23,950 bases of DNA from assembly GCA_004335635.1 (NCBI GenBank), contig QAXH01004559.1:450-24399 (forward strand). Direction: 5' to 3'. Source of the DNA: Chloromonas sp. AAM2. Taxonomy: Eukaryota > Chlorophyta > Chlorophyceae > Chlamydomonadales > Chlamydomonadaceae. The notes beneath the pieces are model-generated. The model ran no database searches, was not told the origin of the DNA, and saw only the letters and a program-made list of their open reading frames with translations. Numbering within the stretch: position 1 is the stretch's first letter; the number at the start of each line of letters is the position of its first letter. The position numbers were made by a program, and so were the translations under genes. Shown piece after piece: positions 8,898-18,100 of the stretch.

Positions 8898-10742
8898 TCA
8901 AATGCCGAGCTGCTGCATGAGCGCACTGGACACTGACACCCTCGAGACAGACTGGAAACGGGGTGAGGCGTACTTCTCCCGGATACTGGCCAGCTGGGCG
9001 TTACTAGCCACAGCCTGGTGCAGCTGAGCCAGGGCACGCACACATGGAAGGATGTCATGGGAAACGTAGGTTGAGTAATGCTGCAGGTTGCCATCCCATG
9101 CTGGGCGTCGCAGCATTAGATTGGCAAGGTAGACTGCTGCCGCCGCAATCTGTGAAGAGAGGAACTGCATCATGACGTGGTCCAGAAGTGACAGCTCGGT
9201 CAGGTAGTTGGAAAGGAAGTGAAGCAGCTCGTCTGGGTTGCACACCTGCACAAGAATCAGACAGAACAAAGATATGTTCTGCGGAAACGTGAAGGATTTT
9301 GTGCTGGCAGCACAGTAAAGTCCTGGGCATGATCATTGACAGCCAAGAGCATGCACTTTTGCGTCAGGATGGTCTGTGACTGTCACGCAATATTGTTAGA
9401 CAGTGCGACAACCAGAGCAGCAACATGATGTACACCGCACCACACTGCTACAGCCAGTGGCTACAGCCGCGTTTGCAGCAATAAGAATTATGACGCGGCA
9501 TGGCTGACTACAACTTGCAGTATCCCTGTTCTTAAGCAACCGACCTGCAGCAGGCGCCTCAGGAAGGTCTTGGCTGTGGGCACGGCCAGCTCGTACGCTA
9601 GCTTCTTGAGCACAGTCTCCTCCATCATCACCATCTGCTCCTTGCTGTACGTGCTGTCTGTGATGTAGCAGAAATCTGAGACGTTTGGTGGGTAAATCTC
9701 CTCGTACTTTGCGGCCACCCACATGCAGGCAACTCCCACCAGTTGCAGCTGGCTGCGCTGCACGAGATGCCTGGAGAGGAACCTGTCAATGTAGTTGATG
9801 GTGAGGTACAGCGTGTCAGCACACAGCTTATACTCCTCGGCCACTTCCACCAGCCAATCGACAAGAATGGCGCGCATCTTGGAGTTCATGTCATTTTGAA
9901 ACTGCTCCAGGTAAACTGGGTTGGGGCGACGCAACCTCTGCGGTCACGCAACAGACAGCTCGGGGTCAGCACAACAGACAGACACTGTTTGCGTGACCGC
10001 CATTTGCGACAAGACTGCCATCTGCATCCCAAAAGTTCAAGCTCTCGAGAAAGCTGCACCTTTGCCCCGTACCCGGTGCCATTTTCACCTACCTCAGTCT
10101 CTCGCAAGTGCTCGAAAATTGCCTCAGCGTATGCTGCACACGCTTGAGGGTCATCCAGGTTGTTAGCATCCACATCAATCCAGTTGCAGGCGGTCTTGCC
10201 TGCGAAAAGCAAATGGCCATTTGCGTTTTGTCATGCCGATGACAGAGCAGCTGGGTTGCTCTCCCCACATCAGCCCCCTTGCGCAACCCACCTGATGAGC
10301 CATCAATCAGGCTAGGGTCAGAGAAGTTCTGCTGTGGCAGCCGGGAATGCGCGCTCTGGCTGTGTTGCGGAAGCACTGATTGTTGCGCCAAGCTAGGTTG
10401 TTGTTGCGACGCCTGCTTCGACCCCTTGACCTGCAATTGAAATGAGCATAGCATTCAACGGGCGCTTGGCTAGCCTGCCTCGGCCCCATGCAACAGTCAT
10501 GCCATGGAGTCACAAACTTTGACCGAACGAGCGGCCCCACGAATCCGCACCTTGTCGGGCAGCGCCTTGGCAAGCACGTCATTGTTGGTGATATCGCTGA
10601 AAGCAGGCCGCGGTTTGGGTGCGCCAGCTGTTCCTTCCATTGACTTGGTTTGTTGGCCTAGCTGCCTTCCTGACTCGTGCGAGGGGCCCAGCATTCCAAG
10701 AGGCGCCAGGTAGCTATACCAGGGTTGGCTCACGCCTTCCAT
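8898..10742 (-). CDS. CYCA: A-type mitotic cyclin
   Basis: Five exons: 10742-10551, 10430-10292, 10199-10093, 9937-9545, 9245-8898. All introns are GT/AG and phase-consistent, giving about 392 aa. Cyclins activate and target cyclin-dependent kinases; A types act in S phase and G2/M. The N-terminus has RPAFSDITNN (residues ~45-54), a destruction-box-like element, followed by a Gln-rich linker. The cyclin box starts with MRAILVDWLVEVAEEY (~167), the CDK-contact and hydrophobic-patch helix, continues with LYLTINYIDRFLS and KYEEIYPP (~223), and ends with PTAKTFLRRLLQ. The C-terminal fold carries LSNYLTELSLLDH and SIREKYASPRFQSVS. The LVEVAEEYKL and PTxKTFLRR signatures indicate the A class over B. 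The start is the first in-frame ATG after an upstream stop. An extra 5' exon joined at an acceptor near 10789 remains possible, because that frame stays open above the ATG. Confidence 0.93.
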
Positions 10743-11485
10743 GGGCTGGACCCGCGCGCCTGGCACTGGATTCAAGCCCGCATGCTGACCGAAAGTTGCA
10801 AAATATGAGTATTTCGTTCAAGCCGCCACGTAAGTAATGCTCTTGGCAGGGGAACCGATGTGGATACTAGTTTTGCACGGGTTTTGCTTTGTGGGACAGA
10901 CAAGGTTCGACCTGATGCCAAATCGCTGACGGTTTCGTTCCGTTTCAACGGCTAGCTGGCAGTGTCGAGTGCATCTGCGTTTGAGCCTACAGTAAACAAC
11001 GGCACCGACTGCCAACTACCTTTCTCTACAATCATGCAGTTTGGGACTGGTACGCATCTCCACAGCACCGGAAGCAGTAGTAAATCACATCATGCAAGAG
11101 AGCCGCAGGCACGTCATGCAGGTCTACCAAGTCTGACCCACCTGCATACCCTGCATAATCCAACAATGCGGAGTGTGGCGTGTGCTGCTGTGCGGGCCAG
11201 GTGGTGCTTGGATGCCAGGTGGGCCGCTAGCAAGGAGCCGTCACAGATTAACGAGAGTAAACCAGTCCAGTGCAATTATTGCCCCACGTGGTCTTGTTGC
11301 TTGCGTGCAGCAGCGTGATTACTTACTCTTTTAGCAGATGCTAGGATTACGACTCGTACCGAAATCAGAATTATGCAGTGTAGCTGCCAGAGGCAATGCA
11401 CTGACATATTCTTGTCTCACACCTGTGCTGCGCTACTCTCTTACACTGGCCCAGATACGGGTGCAAAGCAGAGGTGACTCGGCTG
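10743..11485. promoter_or_regulatory. Divergent intergenic region between the cyclin and the unknown gene
   Basis: About 740 bp separate the cyclin start (minus) from the first supported exon of the plus-strand gene. It must hold both promoters and any unrecognised 5' exons. No clear TATA box or E2F-type site was found. A frame over about 10962-11050 ending in a possible GT donor near 11053 could be a 5' exon of the plus gene, but I could not connect it. Confidence 0.4.
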
Positions 11486-13811
11486 ATGCAAGAGTGGGTG
11501 CAAACCATCGGTGCTGTCGCTGGGCTCAACAGCAAGGACGTACAGTTATCTAGCGGCGCCATTGGTTGTCCCGAGTCACGCCTTGAGGTACGCTCTGTCC
11601 CGGACTTGCCTTTCAGGTATCCCTTCAGGAAATTATCTGCCCTGCATCATCATGCAAGCGCAAACTTTCCGCCCCTGCCACACTTCAGTGTGTGCTGTGT
11701 TGATCATTGTGGTCGACAGATGTTGGAGTGATTCAACACAGAAGCGTCCTGTGGCTCCCTTCTCGTCTTAACGTTCCACTTTCTTATTCCTTACACCTTG
11801 CCATTGGCTGTTGAAGCTTGTCACAAGTTGCTGCTCTGTCATCCCACCTAGGTTGTATCCTGCACTGGATACCAACCTGTGCTGTTGCACCTGCCATGCA
11901 GCTTGAAGTAACGGTCGACAGGTGAGGCTGACCATAGGCAATGCCACTGTGCTGTAGTTGGCATGGTTCCATGCCACCAGATGAATGTCTCAGAGTAAAG
12001 TTGGTTCAAGGGATGCTTACAGTGCATGACACAAGCGCATATTAATATATAGCTGTTGAAGTCAAGCATGCACATATGCCGTGCTGGCTGTCAACGGTTT
12101 GAGCCCACCAAATTACGCACAGTCATATCAGCAAACCACCTCTGCTTCAAACCACCTGCTTGCATATTGTGAGGGTTGATGCAACCCTGGTGTGAAGATT
12201 GAAGTGAGGTTCAGTCAGGCTCCAACCCTGTTGATGTGGAGGCTCCGACACTGGCACCTTGCAAGTCAGTATACACACGTTCTCGTACGTTCTGTGATTG
12301 CAAGTCGCTATACGCGCCCATTCAGCCTGCACGCCATGTTGCCGCAGTGTGTCTGAGTGGGAGGAGTTCTTGAGCCGAGTGCCTGCACAGGAGCACCGAG
12401 CATGGAGCCAGCAAATGCAGGTGAGCTGCTTGATGGTGCCACCACCGACACTGCATCTGCCAATTGCCGAAGGTTTAAGCCCATCATGTGTGTTCTCAGA
12501 GTGCACTTTTCATGGCTTTTGCAATGGCCACAGTGACAAATGAAAAATGGAACTGAATGCCCAGTGAACAGTGCATACTATGGCAGCTGTAGATCGCATG
12601 TTTCTTCTGCTGGTTAGTAACAGTGCTTTCCTGGGGCATTTTGTTAGTTATGAGTTGATGTCACCGTTCTTTAAGGTCGCTTCCAAGTGCGCCAGGCTAT
12701 TACCGTCCCAAGTTTGAGCACACTCACTCCGCGTCCTCTGCTGTCTTGTGTTGTGTTGTGTTGTGTTGTGTTGCCTCAGGGTATGGTGGTGGACGGTTCG
12801 CCCGTGTGGCACGTGTACCGGGTTCTGCCGCTCACCGAGGAGGGACAGGCAACGACCAGCAGGGCTGCCGTGGCCGCAACAGGCAGTGAGGCAAAGAGGT
12901 GGGCGAGTAGTAGGCTTGTTGACAGCTGCCGGCAACTATTCTCAACTGAGGGATGGCTGCTCACAGAACGGTAACAGGTGCACAAACAAGTACATGTGCG
13001 TCAGTTGGAAGCAAGAAAGGATACGGCAAAGAAGACGCACAAGAGATTCATTTAGTGTTGCGGGTGCCTCAGCTGGAAGGCTTGACAGGCAATTTCAGAC
13101 CGTATGTTTTCCGCTAAGGCCAGATTCTTTTCTTCCCCTGCCTATCCACTGTGCAGGCTTCCCCAGGCCAGTCCTGCGCGTGCCTCCAGTGGCGGGCTGT
13201 ACCTGCCCCCCGGCCTGGAGGCAGCGGCACAGGGCGGCGCACTGGACGCGCTCCTGCAGCAGGAGGTGAGGGACGCATCGCCTTAACTGCTGCAGTGCAG
13301 TCGTGCCTGGGCACATGGCTTGTCTTACAATTTTAGGGCCTGCCTGCTCCTTGGAAGGTTCACAACATGAGCTTCACAGATTCAAAGTATGCCCTCATGT
13401 TCCTGCTCAAGAGTGCACCGATGGGATTTGGCAACTGTGCGCGAGGCTGGTGTTCGCGCGTCACCTGTCTTGTGCTGTCACTACGCCCGGGGATCAGCTC
13501 GTGACGACCTGTGCAAACATTCAACGTCCGCTGGTGCGCAGCCGTATGCTGACCCCTGGGCATGCCGCACCATTGCAGTGTGTACCTGGGGGTTCACAAG
13601 CGCTTTGTCTTATCTGCAGGCCGCACGATCTGGTGGCTGGCCCCCCTCTCCCGACACCGCCCCACCCGCCCCACCGCCTGGGCCCCTCAACCCGCTGTTT
13701 GACGCGCCCAGCGCCACCGACAGCACAACAGCAGATGACGATGTAGTACTGGACTGGAAGGGCGATCCTATGAAGATCAATAAGGGCGACCGCATGCCAC
13801 GCTTCCTGTAA
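11486..13811 (+). CDS. Unrecognised protein of about 223 aa, seven exons
   Basis: Proposed exons: 11486-11587 (coding part), 11852-11907, 12348-12420, 12780-12898, 13157-13265, 13337-13357, 13620-13811. All junctions are GT/AG with matching phase, which is unlikely by chance over six introns. I do not recognise the family. Visible segments: MQEWVQTIGAVAGLNSKDVQ at the N-terminus, acidic/aromatic SEWEEFLSRVP, a strand-like DGSPVWHVYRVLPLTEEG, an Ala/Ser-rich middle, a Pro-rich stretch, and a compact C-terminus VLDWKGDPMKINKGDRMPRF. No signal peptide or membrane segment is seen. The ATG at 11486 is tentative: the frame is open upstream to an acceptor at 11471, so a 5' exon may be missing. The 21-nt exon at 13337 could instead extend to a later donor. 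It lies divergent to the cyclin, but no functional link follows. Confidence 0.55.
12746..12773 (+). repeat. (TTGTG)n microsatellite next to a 3' splice site
   Basis: Five TTGTG units plus TTG run up to the acceptor CCTCAG that ends at 12779. They occupy the position of the polypyrimidine tract of the intron before the exon starting GGTATGGTGG. Confidence 0.9.
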
Positions 13812-14422
13812 AACCCCGCCGTGTGGAGGTTTGCCATGCCGGTTTTGCCTGTGCATTATGCCATTGGGCCGGTCTTGCCCTGTTCATGCCTGCATTGTCG
13901 ACTACACTCGCCATATAAGTAAGCTCAACCGTCTGTCATGGTGTTGAATAAATGGGCGTGCGCTCACCCGCAAGCCTGCAAACAGCGGGCTCAACACATA
14001 CAGCAAGTTGGCCATCTGCTTGGCATGGGCAGGTGTGCGTACGTTGCTGACCCATGCGTGAATTCCCCATCAACTGTATGCAGACCTTACTAGCAGATGC
14101 ACGTGGCGACTGACTGAAGGGAGTTCAGAGAGCGCAATGCACCACATCCACACTGTAGTGGCGAATTTGGCCAGCGCCCCGCGCTTCTGAGCGTTGGTGG
14201 CAGGTGTGGCAGCGCACAGCCTGGCTACTAATTGGCATCTGCACTTCTGCTGGCTACTAACTAAGAGGCGCTTACATCTGCATTTCTGACTGGGCCAATG
14301 CAATGTATGATACATGCTCCGTTTTGATGGCAACTTCCCCTGTGGGGTTCAAATTCCCTCGGACAGGGCTGCAAACTGCGGGTTTTGCAGCGCACCCACG
14401 CCAGTTACAAGGCATCCCCCCC
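13812..14422. other. Intergenic region 3' of the unknown gene
   Basis: It has AATAAA at 13947-13952 and a TGTAA overlapping the stop codon of the upstream gene, neither decisive as a polyadenylation signal. Around 14219-14290 an imperfect duplication of TGGCTACTAA...CATCTGCAYTTCTG is visible. A run of ten C lies at 14416-14425. No gene is supported. Confidence 0.45.
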
Positions 14423-14513
14423 CCCTTACAAGTTCACATGCAAGGCGGCAAATGAATGGATGCATGGGATGCACATCCATTCATCTGCCGCCATGCATGT
14501 GAACTTGTAAGGG
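14423..14513. repeat. Near-perfect foldback hairpin
   Basis: The arms 14423-14462 and 14474-14513 (40 nt each) are reverse complements with two mismatches, around an 11-nt loop. The arm begins CCCTTACAAGTTCACATG. It is far longer and more exact than a rho-type or attenuator hairpin, and this is a eukaryotic context. It may be a foldback/MITE relic or a small-RNA precursor. Each outer arm end carries a TTACA/TGTAA motif, so either strand could offer a polyadenylation-type signal there. Confidence 0.9.
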
Positions 14514-15198
14514 CGGTGCTGTCCATCATCCACTCCTAATTGCATCGCTTTCCACGCTCACTTGCTAATGCACCCCCCAATACAGCCGACCTGACACTGC
14601 TGGTCCTTGGACGCGCTTGAGATAGGGCTGGAGAGTGTGCACTCCCCGTTATGACTCGGCTATGGAGCTCTGTCTATCTGCCACCAATGGGGCCAACAGT
14701 GGTGCTACATCTATGCTGAAGCTCTGGCTTACTAGACTTGTGATGGTTTTGATACTGCGACAACGATGATTTGCGGAAAACTGTTGTCTATTTGCCGGTG
14801 GGGCAACGCCGCGATGCAACCGCTTGAGCGCCATGCGAGTAGCTTCTTCCTATAAACCAAGTACACAACTGGTCTTGTAAGACGGTGAAAACAATGCCCC
14901 TATCAGACTTGCCACGAGGTTTGATGGACGCATCATGACAAGCCCAGTCAAGCTCCCCCTTGACCACCAAAACGATGTTTGGGCTGGTAGCTGAGGTGGC
15001 AGATGTCTTGCGTTCGGAGCTGCAGGTAGTACTGGGTATGTGGAAGCATGCCTTCTGAGGGTCAGCACTGCAGAAAAAGATCAGTCTATAAGACCCGGGC
15101 ACTCAGTGACTGAAGTTCTCTCGGATGCAGCCAATCTGTCATCGGGGCTACTTGGTGTGTCACTCATTCCATGGTACCTGCTGTTGCTCGCGTTACAG
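14514..15198. other. Region upstream of the FUSC-like gene
   Basis: It should contain the promoter and first exon(s) of the plus-strand FUSC-like gene. A plus frame is open from 15040 to 15242 and would supply a longer hydrophobic N-terminal segment if 15106-15198 is exon and not intron. CTATAAGA at 15084-15091 is TATA-like. On the minus strand 15102-14788 is a 104-codon frame of fairly protein-like composition that I cannot assign. Confidence 0.4.
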
Positions 15199-18100
15199 GT
15201 GGCAGTGGGCTTGGTGCTTCTGGCACTGCCCGTGCTAGTCAAGTGAGCGCGCACATGGGGGTGATGCAGGGGGGGTTTGATTCAGCATCGACTCTGCTGG
15301 CGCTGACTACTGTCGACCACAATGCTCAGCAGGCCATGTGGGCCAATCATGTACGCCACCATGCCCGACATGCATGCGCATGTGACAAACCAAGTAGAAG
15401 CGTGATGCAAAAAATCCCAGTTCCAAAGTAATGGCAGAACCATGTCGTGCATTGTGACACTGTAGTTCCTATCTAGTCCTGGTTTGCTGTCCCAGAAGTG
15501 GCAATGCGCCGTCTACCACAACACGCGATGGTCACCCCGCGGTTCACTCTGCAAACCTACATGTGGATGCTGACACACCACAAGCTGCATAAAAAACACA
15601 GTGGCAAAGATGTGGAACTGGAAACATGAAAAGCCAAGCAACCAGCACAAAGAACGGAACGTGAGGGCGTTCCGCCAAACAGGCAGGGGTCAATCTTGTT
15701 ACCGGTCCAGGCGTTGCTCCTTCAAGGCATAGATGTACCTCGTGCATTTCTAGCCCATCCTTATTTCCAGTATTCTCATCAATCACAAGTGCATCTCATG
15801 AGCGGTACTCCACGCTGCAGGCACCTGACGTACCCCTACTCATGCACGGCAGCCATCTGGTTCTGCCTGGCTCGTCTGCTGCTCATCAAGGTGCGCTGAA
15901 GCACCTGCAATAGCATGGTACGTGACACTGGCTTACCAGGCAAAGGTCATGTGTGGGCATGCAACCGGAGCGTGATGGGCATGTATGTGGGGTGTATGTC
16001 CCTGTGCATACCCCTCGAGCAGACTGCGTACAGCAACAGCAAGGTTTGTTTGCAATTCCAGGGTGTCAGTGGTCCTGCCCCTGCTCAACTTGCTCTTGAG
16101 GCATGACGTCTCTGTCTACAAGGATATATCTAGGATATCTCATTAGGAATGGATAGGAACGATCAGGTACCTTACTGGCAGCGGATTTGATCAAGCCCAG
16201 GCTCAAAAAGTGCTCGAAGGCCCTCAGCTTAGCACCTTTGCATCATGTGCTGACGTCAGCCATTGGATTGATGCACACGTCAGGATCAGTTTTCTCGCAT
16301 AGCAACAGCAGCTCAACAACTTGAAACCCATCTGTCAACGGAGCTCAACAAATGTATACCTGGGCCACATGGCCATCACAGCACGACAAGCTGCCAGGCA
16401 TGCATCACGTGCGCTCCAGTGCGTCACATGGCCACTGCCCCGTCACGTGCAGGACACGACTGTAGGCACGCACCTGCGCATGGCCGCCATGCAGCTGTCC
16501 GCCATGACCATGGGAGTAACGCTGGGCGCATGCGTGGTGAGCTGTGACACCTGGACACGTGGCATGTCATGCTATTGATGACACTACACCACTGGTTTCT
16601 ATCCATAGTGATGTCGGCCTTTCATTGCATCGGCTCGGCTACGTTTACGTTTGCATCATTCTGCGTTGAGAATACTCCTGCCCACTCTTGCACGCATGCA
16701 CGCACACATCAAGGCTGTTGTGGCCATACCAGACTTCATTCACAAGAGGGGAGGGATTGCACCCGTCCAACCTACATGTGAAGGGGATTGCGACACACCT
16801 GGATAGTAATGGTGGTGTTCACCCCTCGAGGTGCTATCCTGACTACAAACCTCGCTAGACCCAAAACGGACGAACAACGTCCACTGGGGTGAAGAGGACG
16901 AACAGAGGGCGCTGGTGTCAATATGTAGACACAGGATTGACAGGACACAGAGTCGTTATGCTCACTCTGACGTCATTCTGACACAACCACATCTCCTGCT
17001 GCTGCCCGGCTGCCCAGGTTTCGCTGTCCAAGGTGCTCACCCGTCAGCACCTGGCTGCTGAGCTGCCCGTGCTGTGTGTGCTCGCACTCCTGGGCCTGGT
17101 GCCCATAGCCGTCATACGGGCTGCTGCTGCGGACGCGGTCTACCAGGTTGGGCTGCTGATGGCGGGTACGTGGGGCGGGGTGGGGCGGGCGGGGGGCGGG
17201 ACAAAGCATTAGCACTTGATTGCCTTCTGATGCGACGTTGGTTGGCGACAAATGAGCCATGGCTACACCAGGGTTCTACCGCCGGTACTGGGCTGGTAAA
17301 AGCTTAGCACCAAAATGCCAGATTCCCGGATGAAAAAAGCTTAGCCACTGCACAACATCAAGTGTGTCTGCTGTGGTATAGCAACTCATTCTATGTGGCC
17401 CCTGCCTCTCCCTGCCTCCCACTGTGCAGTGCAGTTCGGCACGGCTGTGACCTTTGCCCACCCTCAGGCCACGGGCGAAAGGGTGTGGGCGCAGGTGAGA
17501 CGGGGCGTGCAGTTTGCAAGTCATGGGGCATGGCATACTGATGCCTGGCAGTGACTCTACAATGGGACTTTACAAAAAGTGTGATTCGACAAAGGGCAGA
17601 GACTTAGGCACATCAGGAATCGTTGGGCAACGTCCAAGCTCTCCTCAAGTATGCCTACGCACCTCCCAGTATTTCAACTGAATCTGAACAACGACATTCT
17701 TCATTCTGTCTGCATACGGTTGACAGGTTTGATGACAAGTTCATGACGCTGCCACACTGCCTTCGGTCGTGCATGGCACTACCATGGACTATTTGCCACC
17801 TACATTCCCGCATGCTCGGGTCTGTTGCGTCTGCCATGCATGCACCTGCATGTGATGTGCGTGGATGCACTTTGATGCTTCTTGTGCATGCGCTCGACGC
17901 ATTTGATGACTTGCAAGAGCCTCCCGCATGTGTGAGTTTGCTGTGTCGCCATACTTTGTGCAGGTTGCCTGGTGGATGCTTATGAACATCGGCCTGGCCT
18001 GCGCTGCCGTGGTGCTGGTGGGGTGCCTGGTGCTGCCCGTCACTGCGGCCTCGCGGGCCATCCAGGGCACAGGAGACGTGCTGGGAGGAGCAGCGGAGGC

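Noticed and set aside
12648..12985. Minus-strand ORFs opposite the unknown gene
   Set aside because: They are shadows of the plus-strand exon 12780-12898 and of the TTGTG repeat (its complement encodes a Thr/Gln/His/Asn-type repeat).
13358..13480. Extension of the 21-nt exon through an open frame (MSFTDSKYALMFLLK...)
   Set aside because: GTTCAC at 13358 gives a phase-0 donor that joins directly to the last exon. The extension has no clear better donor, though it is not excluded.
13807..13811. TGTAA as polyadenylation signal of the unknown gene
   Set aside because: It overlaps the final Leu codon and stop codon, so it would leave almost no 3' UTR; treated as coincidence.
14340..14370. tRNA-like T-arm (GGTTCAAATTCC)
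   Set aside because: The closing base pair is wrong (T where C61 should be), and no acceptor stem or anticodon arm is found upstream.
15915..16106. Possible extra exon of the FUSC-like gene
   Set aside because: The frame has no GT donor before its stop. The exons at 15890 and 16453 already join in phase and continue the expected FUSC helix order.
17623..17985. 120-codon plus-strand ORF
   Set aside because: It lies in an intron whose ends join in phase, lacks a domain, and overlaps the next exon in a different frame.
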